Below, piece by piece: positions 1 through 5,590 of a DNA stretch of 5,628 nucleotides. The translations under genes were made by a program, and so were the position numbers. Under the pieces are notes generated by a model, which saw nothing but the letters and a program-made list of their open reading frames with translations, was not told the DNA's origin and made no database searches. The first letter of the stretch is position 1. Each line of letters opens with the position of its first letter. Origin of the DNA: DATLXH01 sp035576005 (GTDB lineage: Bacteria; Acidobacteriota; Thermoanaerobaculia; Gp7-AA8); NCBI GenBank assembly GCA_035576005.1, contig DATLXH010000038.1:1-5628 (forward strand), given 5' to 3'.

Positions 1-141
1 GCGGCCTGTCTGCTTCGTTGCACGGCAATTTCGCTCCTTGACATAGTGTCGACTATGCCTTCGTCGCAAAATCGCCGTGCGCCTCGCATCCAAGCCACTC
101 TCCGCCGTCTCACGACAAAGGTCTGTGAAAAATGCGGGCTA
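1..141 (-). mobile_element. Partial copy of palindromic MITE-like element (copy 1)
   Basis: This segment is the reverse complement of 2101-2241 without gaps, with mismatches only at positions 39, 104, 107 and 129 (137/141 identical). It is cut by the window edge, so roughly the first 40 bp of the element, including one terminal repeat, lie outside. The visible terminal repeat is 118-139, followed by TA at 140-141. The centre holds a small hairpin, CATAGT / ACTATG around a GTCG loop (44-59 region). No transposase is encoded. The + strand reading frame through it is open and gives a peptide containing MPSSQNRRAPR and KVCEKCG, which I regard as a by-product of the repeat. Strand is arbitrary and given relative to copy 2. 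The repeat relationship is seen directly; calling it a MITE is inference. Confidence 0.85.
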
Positions 142-252
142 AGCCATAAGGGGAGGACTCGACCTTTTTTGGCGATGCGCTGCTCTGAGCGTCGCGCGGG
201 CAAAAAAATCGCATCAGGAAGGCCCGGCCGTGAGCGGTCAAACCCGAAGTTT

Positions 253-260
253 AGGAGAGG
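253..260 (+). promoter_or_regulatory. Shine-Dalgarno deciding the start at 266
   Basis: The purine run AGGAGAGG ends 5 nt before the ATG at 266. It favours that ATG over the in-frame GTG at 230, which has no comparable site and would add a 12-residue extension that looks unlike the rest of the protein. Confidence 0.75.
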
Positions 261-265
261 AATCG

Positions 266-739
266 ATGAGTGACTCCCTGGCCGTCTATCTGCACGATCA
301 TCTCGCCGGTGCTGTTGCCGGCGTCAACCTTCTGGAAGCGTTAAGCGAGCAACACACCGGAGAGCCGCTGGGGCTGTTCGCGGCCGCGCTCCTCGAAGAA
401 GTCGAAGAGGACCGTGCTGCGCTCCAGGCAATCGCGGACCGCGTCGGTGCTGGGTCTAGCGGTGTGAAGAACGCTGCAGCCTGGGTGACGGAAAAGATCA
501 GCAGGCTGAAATTGTCGCGTGATTCTGCCGCGGACTTCGGAACCTTCGAAACGCTCGAGGCGCTCTCTCTCGGTATCATGGGCAAGCGGAGTCTCTGGCG
601 TGCTCTGGCAACCCAGAGTACGCGCCTCGGTGACGTCAACCTTCAGTCGCTCGAAGCTCGCGCAGACGCGCAATTCAACCGCGTTGAGGAGCAGCGGATG
701 AAGCTCGCCGGCCAGGCTCTCCGATTTTCGAAGGCGTAA
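266..739 (+). CDS. Conserved-looking alpha-helical protein of unknown function, 157 aa
   Basis: I do not recognise a named family with certainty. The protein starts MSDSLAVYLHDHLAGAVAG and has no signal peptide or membrane segment, so it is probably cytoplasmic. It reads as long amphipathic helices: about 5-30 (with HDH at 10-12), 36-62 (acidic, EEVEEDR at 44-50), 66-85 (WVTEKISRLKL), 93-118 (FETLEALSLGIMGKRSLWRAL) and 126-153. This layout suggests a four-helix-bundle fold. The His/Asp/Glu residues of helices 1 and 2 recall ferritin-like or hemerythrin-like metal proteins, but no complete EXXH pair is present, so metal binding is speculation. The ATG at 266 is preferred because of the strong AGGAGAGG. 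The gene stands apart from its neighbours: a mobile repeat ends about 125 nt upstream and a 299-nt spacer follows. Codon use looks normal for the window, so the gene itself is likely real. Confidence 0.8.
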   Translation: MSDSLAVYLHDHLAGAVAGVNLLEALSEQHTGEPLGLFAAALLEEVEEDRAALQAIADRVGAGSSGVKNAAAWVTEKISRLKLSRDSAADFGTFETLEALSLGIMGKRSLWRALATQSTRLGDVNLQSLEARADAQFNRVEEQRMKLAGQALRFSKA

Positions 740-854
740 TCCGGGAGGTTGTTTCCTGCTGCCGCTGTCGCTTTCATCAAAGAGTGCTTATCAGGTTCAC
801 GCATCGAAACGACGCTGGATCGCAGGAACGGCATGTATCATTCGTAACTACTTC

Positions 855-1031
855 ATGCTCTCCCGCTCAATCAAGAAGCCGGCAAACCTTACCATCACGG
901 GATCCGGGCAATCGCTTGAAGCCAGGGAGACTTTCACGCGCGAGGCGGGCGGTCCGCAGGATTACAAGGTCGCGATCAAGACAGAAGTCAAGGCGTGTAA
1001 CCCCGGCTGCGCAAATACTCTGAGTTGGTAA
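855..1031 (+). CDS. Possible small ORF, 58 aa, just upstream of the transporter
   Basis: The 299-nt gap at 740-1038 has no clear gene, promoter or RNA that I can recognise. Within it an ATG at 855 opens 58 codons, beginning MLSRSIKKPANLTITGSG and ending VKACNPGCANTLSW before TAA at 1029-1031. In favour: about 70 percent of third positions are G or C, much like the real genes, and the stop lies only 7 nt before the GTG of the transporter, spacing that would allow translational coupling. Against: no Shine-Dalgarno precedes the ATG, the same frame is open further upstream without a start (so openness alone is weak evidence), other frames are also open here, and I recognise no family. It could be a leader peptide, a remnant of a decayed gene, or chance. 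Confidence 0.25.
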   Translation: MLSRSIKKPANLTITGSGQSLEARETFTREAGGPQDYKVAIKTEVKACNPGCANTLSW

Positions 1032-1038
1032 GATCACC

Positions 1039-2103
1039 GTGAGTGCTCCCGAGGCCTCGCGCCCCTTCGCCAGCGGGCCGCTGCAGTCAGGAGCGTACCG
1101 ACTTCTCCCCGGGATTCTTTTCGCGACGAGTGTCGGTCTCGCCTCGGCGGGCATCGCGGCAATCGAGACCCGAGCCTTTGGTCATCCTGTGGTCGAAGGG
1201 CTCGTTATTGCCATTCTGCTTGGGATGATGATCAGGGCGCTCTGGTTGCCGCCGCCACTGTTCGATGCGGGCGTGAGTTTCGCCGCGAAGGAAATCCTCG
1301 AGGTTGCGGTCGTCCTCCTCGGGGCATCGATGAATCTGCCTCTGCTGTTACGTGCCGGTCCAGCGCTGGCCATCGGCATCGTCCTGCTCGTGATCATCGG
1401 CCTCGCGGCGAGCTATGCCGTTGGCCGTGCGATGGGGTTGCCTTACAAACTATCGGTACTGGTAGCTTGCGGAAACTCCATATGTGGCAATTCTGCCATC
1501 GCAGCCGTCGCGCCGGTGATCCGTGCCGACAAGGAGCACGTAGCTTCCGCAATCGCATTTACTGCCATCCTCGGCGTGGTCGTCGTCGTAGGTCTTCCTT
1601 TCCTCATAGGACCACTCGGCCTCAGCCACTATCAGTACGGTGTGCTCGCCGGTCTCACCGTCTACGCAGTGCCACAGGTTCTCGCCGCGACGTTTCCTGT
1701 CAGCGTGCTGTCGGGTCAGGTCGGAACGCTCGTCAAGCTCGTTCGAGTTTTGATGCTGGGTCCCGTCGTGCTCTTCTTCGCGTTGAGACACCGAAACGCT
1801 GGCACCTCCCCCGATGGTCACCCGACGCGATTTTCGCTCAACCGTTTTGTTCCATGGTTCATCCTCGGCTTCATGCTGCTCGCGCTACTGCGCTCGACCG
1901 GAGTCATTTCACTGGAAGTAGCGGCGGCGGCCAAAATGGTCTCCGCGTGGTTGACGCTCGCGGCCATGGCCGCACTCGGTCTCGGCGTCGATCTCAAAGC
2001 GATTGGCAGGGTTGGCAGGCCTGTAATGGTCACCGTCATGACGTCGCTTATTCTTCTCATTGTCCTGAGCTTCGGTTTGATTCATTTGTTGCGGATCAGG
2101 TAG
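1039..2103 (+). CDS. yeiH: YeiH/UPF0324 family inner-membrane transporter (putative sulfate exporter)
   Basis: This 354-residue protein belongs to the YeiH (UPF0324, conserved hypothetical 698) family of polytopic membrane proteins. These are usually annotated as putative sulfate or sulfonate-derived anion exporters; the substrate is not settled for most members. Visible signatures are GNSICGNSAIAA at 145-156, YAVPQV at 209-214 and GLGVDLKAIGRVGRPV at 314-329. About ten hydrophobic segments can be traced, for example near 22-40, 53-70, 86-105, 108-128, 136-157, 168-190, 233-249, 271-287 and 330-350. Length is normal for the family, so the protein appears complete. The GTG start is preceded only by a weak GGTAAG; no other start lies before the first membrane segment. 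The TAG stop is unusual: it consists of the TA flank plus the first G of the downstream mobile element, so the native last codons may have been altered by its insertion. Family assignment is secure; transported substrate here is unknown. Confidence 0.93.
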   Translation: MSAPEASRPFASGPLQSGAYRLLPGILFATSVGLASAGIAAIETRAFGHPVVEGLVIAILLGMMIRALWLPPPLFDAGVSFAAKEILEVAVVLLGASMNLPLLLRAGPALAIGIVLLVIIGLAASYAVGRAMGLPYKLSVLVACGNSICGNSAIAAVAPVIRADKEHVASAIAFTAILGVVVVVGLPFLIGPLGLSHYQYGVLAGLTVYAVPQVLAATFPVSVLSGQVGTLVKLVRVLMLGPVVLFFALRHRNAGTSPDGHPTRFSLNRFVPWFILGFMLLALLRSTGVISLEVAAAAKMVSAWLTLAAMAALGLGVDLKAIGRVGRPVMVTVMTSLILLIVLSFGLIHLLRIR

Positions 2104-2124
2104 CCCGCATTTCTCACAGACCTT
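2103..2124 (+). repeat. Left terminal inverted repeat of copy 2
   Basis: This 22-bp arm begins GCCCGCATTT and is the exact reverse complement of 2261-2282. The corresponding arm in copy 1 (118-139) differs at one base (position 129). Its first G completes the TAG stop codon of the transporter gene. Confidence 0.9.
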
Positions 2125-2260
2125 TGTCGTGAGAAGGGGGAGAGTGGCTTGGATGCGAGGCGCACGGCGATTTTGCGACGAAGGCATAGTCGACACTATG
2201 TCGAGGAGCGAAATTGCCGTGCAACGAAGCAGACAGGCCGCTATCCGTCGTCTCGGGGCG

Positions 2261-2277
2261 AAGGTCTGTGAGAAATG
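2261..2277 (+). promoter_or_regulatory. Translation start signal carried by the mobile element's end
   Basis: AAGG at 2261-2264 lies 10 nt before the ATG at 2275-2277, and all of it is within the terminal repeat. An in-frame TGA at 2269-2271 rules out any start further upstream. The only nearby alternative is a GTG at 2299 (codon 9), which would place the start outside the element. The ribosome site is weak and the start assignment is therefore only moderately sure. Confidence 0.5.
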
Positions 2278-2282
2278 CGGGC
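2261..2282 (+). repeat. Right terminal inverted repeat of copy 2
   Basis: This 22-bp arm begins AAGGTCTGTG and ends ATGCGGGC, exactly matching the left arm in inverse orientation. It overlaps the first codons of the methyltransferase gene. Confidence 0.9.
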
Positions 2283-3234
2283 CAGCAGCGAGAAGACTGT
2301 GATCGACGCTATCGAAACCTCTCTGAAGAACCCCGAGCTTCGTCCGATCGTTCGACGATTTCTGCAAGGTGAGATCTCCGCTCACGTCACGCTTCTCCAG
2401 TTGCTGACCGAGTCGGACCTCGAGAGTGCTGCTGAGGCTATTGAAACGATGGAGCGTGCCGCTGAGCGATCCGGAGGTTCTTCTTTTTCGGAGCGAATTG
2501 CGGAGCTGAGCTTGCTGTATCGCGATAATCGTGAGCGTTGTGCAGCGATGGCCAGATCCCTCGATGAACAAGTAGACTTTGAGCCGGACGGAGAGTCAGA
2601 CTCAGCTCGCGTAGCGCACTACGGCCAGCTCTTTGATTCGCTCGTTCTCGAGTCGCCGGAAGCCAGCGTGGCCGCGTACTCCTTCGGGCGGGAGGATATC
2701 CTTGCGCAGTCGACTTCAGAGATCGTTGATCTTCTGATCGGCTGGAATGTCATCCATCGTCAACGATCCGTCCTGCAGATTGGGTGCGGGATCGGGCGCT
2801 TCGAGGCAGCTCTCGCGCCGATGGTCGGGAGCGCTACAGGAATCGATATCTCGCCTCGCATGATCGAGACAGCGCGTGGGCGATGTGCGAGTCTGAACAA
2901 CGTGACTTTGCACGTAACGACTGGCCTCGACCTCGGGAGTTTCAGCGACGGAGAGTTCGATCTCGTGTATGCGGTTGACAGCTTTCCCTACGTTGTGGGG
3001 GTGGGGATGGACCTCGCGCAAACGTACTTCGCGGAGGCAGGACGCGTGCTGCGCCCGCGGGGCGATTTTGTCATTCTGAACTTTTCTTACCGCGAGTCAG
3101 TCGAGCGGGATCAGATCGACGTGGCTCGGCTGGCTGAAAAGAACGGGTTTGACGTTCTGGTCAATGGCGAAGCTCCTTTCCGCCTTTGGAATGGAGCAGC
3201 TTTTCATCTTCGAAAATCGGGTGGGACCGGCTGA
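2275..3234 (+). CDS. Class I SAM-dependent methyltransferase with helical N-terminal region
   Basis: The 319-residue product has two parts. Residues 1 to about 100 are predicted helical (IVRRFLQGEISAHVTLLQLL at 25-44, then acidic and Arg-rich helices). A segment of this kind, with a short GEIS-type stretch, precedes the catalytic domain in a subset of bacterial methyltransferases. Residues about 140-315 form the Rossmann domain: motif I VLQIGCGIGRFE at 166-177, the acidic end of strand 2 in GIDIS at 189-193 (D191, expected to hold the SAM ribose), SDGEFDLVYAVDS at 224-236 for motifs II/III, and the post-motif segment AGRVLRPRGDFVI at 255-267. The substrate cannot be read from the sequence; small molecules are common for this Methyltransf_11/25 type. 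There is no signal peptide, so it should be cytosolic. The ATG lies inside the upstream mobile element, so the first three codons are element-derived and the original N-terminus may have been replaced. It ends 124 nt before the bactofilin gene. Confidence 0.9.
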   Translation: MRASSEKTVIDAIETSLKNPELRPIVRRFLQGEISAHVTLLQLLTESDLESAAEAIETMERAAERSGGSSFSERIAELSLLYRDNRERCAAMARSLDEQVDFEPDGESDSARVAHYGQLFDSLVLESPEASVAAYSFGREDILAQSTSEIVDLLIGWNVIHRQRSVLQIGCGIGRFEAALAPMVGSATGIDISPRMIETARGRCASLNNVTLHVTTGLDLGSFSDGEFDLVYAVDSFPYVVGVGMDLAQTYFAEAGRVLRPRGDFVILNFSYRESVERDQIDVARLAEKNGFDVLVNGEAPFRLWNGAAFHLRKSGGTG

Positions 3235-3358
3235 GAGAGTGCAGGTAATATTCGCGCCGATCTCCTGTGCTATTCTTCGCGGCCCTGACGCTGTTGAACG
3301 TCGGGGAACACTGAACTGACGCGGTGCGTGAAGTCCGATTCGGGCCACCGAAACCTTG

Positions 3359-3757
3359 ATGTTCTCAAAAGATCAATCACATAAGCAGGGGTCTGCCCGT
3401 AACGCTGAGCTTTCGGCAGGGAAGACAGGTTCCCCGTGTCTGATTGGGAGAGAGACGACGATCGAGGGAGCGATCCGCGGTACCGAAAACGTGCTCGTGG
3501 AAGGAATCGTTCGCGGCGAGATCGATCTCCAGAGCGACCTGCGCGTCGGTCGGGACGCGAGAGTTGAGTCGACCGTGCATGCTCGAAGCGTCTATGTCGA
3601 GGGTACCGTGATCGGCAATGTCTCGGCGGATGAGAAGGTGGAACTCATGGCGAGTGCGGTGGTCGACGGAAACATCCGTGCTCCCAAGATCGTGGTGGCG
3701 GAGGGCGCACGATTCCGTGGCTCCGTAGACATGGGCGCAGATCCCGCTACTTCGTAA
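3359..3757 (+). CDS. Bactofilin (polymer-forming cytoskeletal protein)
   Basis: Bactofilins (PF04519, formerly DUF583) self-assemble without nucleotide into filaments that often sit at the inner membrane and help position cell-wall enzymes or other complexes. The 132-residue protein has the family plan: a short polar N-terminal tail (1-27), a right-handed beta-helix core of repeating strands (about 28-124), and a short C-terminal tail. Typical phrases are CLIGRETTIEGAIRG at 27-41, VLVEGIVRGEIDL at 45-57, EGTVIGNVSADEKVEL at 81-96 and GARFRGSVDMG at 116-126. Length is normal. ATG at 3359 is chosen over the TTG one codon earlier; an in-frame TGA at 3329-3331 limits the start to these. No Shine-Dalgarno is evident, which is odd given the good one on the next gene. 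The aldehyde dehydrogenase gene follows after 51 nt, so co-transcription is possible, but no shared function is apparent. Confidence 0.93.
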   Translation: MFSKDQSHKQGSARNAELSAGKTGSPCLIGRETTIEGAIRGTENVLVEGIVRGEIDLQSDLRVGRDARVESTVHARSVYVEGTVIGNVSADEKVELMASAVVDGNIRAPKIVVAEGARFRGSVDMGADPATS

Positions 3758-3808
3758 GCAATCTGACCAGGATGCGCACGCGCACATGACCGTGCCCAGG
3801 AGCGAGCA

Positions 3809-5359
3809 ATGAAACGTACTGTCGAGAGTAAGAAGCAGAAGAAGGCCTCGGTCCGTCCGACGCGCGAATACAAGAACTTCATCAATGGAGAATGGGTCAG
3901 CTCGGGAACGAAAAAGACGTTCGAGAACAGGAACCCGGCCAACAGCGACGACCTCATCGGGACGTTTCAGGAGTCCGACAAGCGAGACCTCGAGGCTGCC
4001 GTCGACGCGGCTCACGCTGCATTCAACAAGTGGAGGCTGACGCCCGCTCCGAAACGCGCCGAGTACATCTATCGCGTGGGAGAGATCCTGCGTCGTGACA
4101 AGGAGAAGATCGCGCGGGAGATGACCCGGGAGATGGGCAAGGTTCTCGAGGAAACCCGAGGCGACGTCCAGGAAGCAATCGACATGGCCTACCTCGCGGC
4201 GGGTGAGGGACGGCGTCTCTACGGTCAGACTACGCCTTCCGAGTTGCCGAACAAGTTCAACATGTCGGTTCGAATGCCACTTGGTGTTGCCGGTCTGATC
4301 ACACCGTGGAACTTTCCGATCGCGATTCCCGCATGGAAGTCGATGCCTGCGCTGGTGTGCGGCAACACCGTAGTGATCAAGCCAGCATCTTTGACTCCGT
4401 TATCTGTCGCGATGCTGACCGAAGCGTTCGAAGAGGCCGGGTTGCCTCCCGGTGTGTTCAATCTCGTGACGGGCGGTGGCAAGGAAGTCGGCGAGCCGAT
4501 GCTCAAGAACGACAAGGTCAAGGTGATTTCTTTCACGGGATCAACGGATGTGGGGCGCGATATCTCCATCGCATGCGCGCCGACGTTCAAGCATCTGCAT
4601 CTCGAGATGGGTGGGAAGAACGTCATTCTCGTCATGGATGACGCGGATGTGGATCTGGCGGTCGACGGCGCTCTCTGGGGCGCTTTCGGGACTGCAGGAC
4701 AGCGATGCACCGCAGCCTCGCGAGTCGTCGTTCATCGCGCGGTGTACGACAGCTTCGTCGAGAAGCTGGCAGCGCGCGCCAAGAAACTCCGTGTGGGTGA
4801 TGGTGCAGACGAGAAGACCGACATGGGGCCGTCGGTCTCGGCTTCACAGCTGAAAACCGTTGCGAAGTACGTGAAGATCGGCAAGGGCGAAGGTGCTTCG
4901 CTGGTTGCGGGCGGCAAAGTCCTCACAGGAAAAGATGGATCGTTCGACTACGCGCTGGGCAACTTTCACGAGCCGACGGTTTTTGCTGACGTAAAGCCCG
5001 ATATGCGGATTGCGCAGGAAGAGATCTTTGGCCCCGTCACGGCTGTGATGAAGTGCGATTCGCTGGAAGAAGCCATCGAGATCGGTAATGGGGTTCGCTA
5101 CGGATTGTCGTCTTCGATCTACACGCGTGACATCAACAAGGCGTTTGTGGCGATGCGCGACATGTACACCGGGATCTTTTACGTGAACGCGCCGACGATC
5201 GGTGCCGAAACGCACCTTCCGTTCGGAGGGACGAAGGACACGGGGAACGGGCATCGTGAGGCGGGGATCGCGGCACTGGATGTATTCAGCGAGTGGAAGT
5301 CGATCTACGTCGATTACTCGGGATCCCTGCAGCGAGCGCAGATCGATAACGAAGAGTAG
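3809..5359 (+). CDS. NAD(P)+-dependent aldehyde dehydrogenase
   Basis: This 516-residue enzyme of the ALDH superfamily should oxidise an aldehyde to the carboxylate with NAD+ or NADP+. All catalytic features are present: TPWNFP at 165-170 with oxyanion Asn168, cofactor-binding Lys191 in VVIKPAS, FTGSTDVG at 242-249, general base Glu266 in LEMGGK, nucleophile Cys300 in GQRCTA, Glu405 in EEIFGPV, and PFGG at 471-474. It is therefore likely active. The C-terminal stretch GIFYVNAPTIGAETHLPFGG (455-474) followed by KDTGNGHREAG resembles ALDH7-like and related semialdehyde dehydrogenases, so a semialdehyde from amino-acid or sugar-acid breakdown is a reasonable guess. The substrate cannot be fixed from sequence. 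The first 20 residues are unusually rich in Lys and Arg and precede the normal FINGEW start of the fold; most homologues are a little shorter (about 480-500). An AGGAG at 3798-3802, 6 nt before the ATG, supports the start. No signal peptide; cytosolic. Confidence 0.95.
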   Translation: MKRTVESKKQKKASVRPTREYKNFINGEWVSSGTKKTFENRNPANSDDLIGTFQESDKRDLEAAVDAAHAAFNKWRLTPAPKRAEYIYRVGEILRRDKEKIAREMTREMGKVLEETRGDVQEAIDMAYLAAGEGRRLYGQTTPSELPNKFNMSVRMPLGVAGLITPWNFPIAIPAWKSMPALVCGNTVVIKPASLTPLSVAMLTEAFEEAGLPPGVFNLVTGGGKEVGEPMLKNDKVKVISFTGSTDVGRDISIACAPTFKHLHLEMGGKNVILVMDDADVDLAVDGALWGAFGTAGQRCTAASRVVVHRAVYDSFVEKLAARAKKLRVGDGADEKTDMGPSVSASQLKTVAKYVKIGKGEGASLVAGGKVLTGKDGSFDYALGNFHEPTVFADVKPDMRIAQEEIFGPVTAVMKCDSLEEAIEIGNGVRYGLSSSIYTRDINKAFVAMRDMYTGIFYVNAPTIGAETHLPFGGTKDTGNGHREAGIAALDVFSEWKSIYVDYSGSLQRAQIDNEE

Positions 5360-5376
5360 CGCGAGCGCAGCGAGGA

Positions 5377-5424
5377 GTCGCTCCCCTCTCCCCGGCGGGG
5401 AGAGGGTGGTCGCGTCGAGCGACC
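5377..5424. repeat. GC-rich double-hairpin REP-like element, possible terminator
   Basis: Beginning 18 nt after the aldehyde dehydrogenase stop, a perfect 10-bp stem CCCTCTCCCC / GGGGAGAGGG (5384-5393 with 5397-5406, loop GGC) is followed at once by a 6-bp stem GGTCGC / GCGACC (5408-5413 with 5419-5424, loop GTCGA). A competing pairing exists: GTCGCT at 5377-5382 complements AGCGAC at 5418-5423 and would enclose the first hairpin. There is no T-run after either stem, so it is not a canonical Rho-independent terminator. Its form, CCCTCTCC...GGAGAGGG followed by GGGTGAGAGG, resembles intergenic REP-type repeats scattered in many GC-rich genomes. Only one copy is visible here, so its repeat nature is inferred. 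It could slow exonucleases or end transcripts. Confidence 0.65.
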
Positions 5425-5503
5425 GGGTGAGAGGTGTGGAAGTCTCGCGACAGAAGTGACAAATCGCTGGCAGTCACGTCCCCGGAGGCTAGGAGTCTGC
5501 GCG

Positions 5504-5529
5504 GCAGAAACTGGCACAAAATTTTCTGC
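5504..5529. repeat. Short inverted repeat, possible operator
   Basis: GCAGAAA (5504-5510) and TTTCTGC (5523-5529) form a perfect 7-bp inverted repeat with a 12-nt AT-rich spacer. It lies about 15 nt upstream of a TACAAT hexamer (5544-5549) that resembles a -10 box, although no good -35 box is found at the expected spacing. The position, ahead of a possible new gene, suggests a regulator site, but a 7-bp match could be chance. Confidence 0.2.
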
Positions 5530-5590
5530 TTGCGACGATGCCCTACAATCGACGATCGGCGATGAAGGCAGGGTTGAAGTACCCGTAAAA

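Larger units (their letters stand above)
2103..2282 (+). mobile_element. Complete 180-bp palindromic MITE-like element (copy 2)
   Basis: The element has perfect 22-bp terminal inverted repeats (2103-2124 and 2261-2282) and no room for a transposase. Its whole length is an imperfect dyad. The centre is the hairpin CATAGT-CGAC-ACTATG (2185-2200), whose midpoint coincides with the midpoint of the two ends. An intermediate matched block is GCACGGC at 2162-2168 against GCCGTGC at 2216-2222. Several mismatches between the arms at 2125-2149 become G-U pairs if this strand is transcribed. The left flank is TA (2101-2102), also seen at the end of copy 1; the right flank is CA. This would fit TA-targeting IS630/Tc1/mariner-type mobilisation with one decayed duplication, but that is inference. 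It sits exactly between two genes and contributes the stop of one and the start of the next. Confidence 0.88.

Noticed and set aside
38..43. Perfect TTGACA hexamer as a -35 promoter box inside copy 1
   Set aside because: No -10-like hexamer lies 16-18 nt downstream, and copy 2 has a different base at this position, so it is a chance substitution in the repeat.
174..215. Inverted repeat GATGCG / CGCATC upstream of the gene at 266
   Set aside because: Only 6 bp with a 30-nt spacer; expected by chance in sequence of this composition.
46..273. 75-residue frame beginning GTG at 46
   Set aside because: Most of it is the translated mobile repeat, it is rich in Arg and Lys, lacks a ribosome site, and overlaps the start of the better-supported gene at 266.
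740..1038. Riboswitch or other structured RNA ahead of the transporter
   Set aside because: I looked for SAM, cobalamin and TPP-type core motifs and found none that could be supported by eye.
867..1154. Minus-strand 95-residue frame across the spacer and the transporter start
   Set aside because: It is antisense to the transporter N-terminus, has no recognisable motif, and lacks a ribosome site.
1909..2571. Long minus-strand frame spanning the element and both flanking genes
   Set aside because: It is antisense to two well-supported genes and owes its middle part to the open frame of the palindromic element; its codons and composition do not look coding.
3248..3276. Promoter for the bactofilin with TATTCT as -10
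   Set aside because: The hexamer at the matching -35 position (ATATTC) is too far from consensus to claim a promoter.
5512..5533. TGGCAC...TTGC as a sigma-54 promoter
   Set aside because: The distance between the GG and GC elements is several bases too long for a functional -24/-12 promoter.
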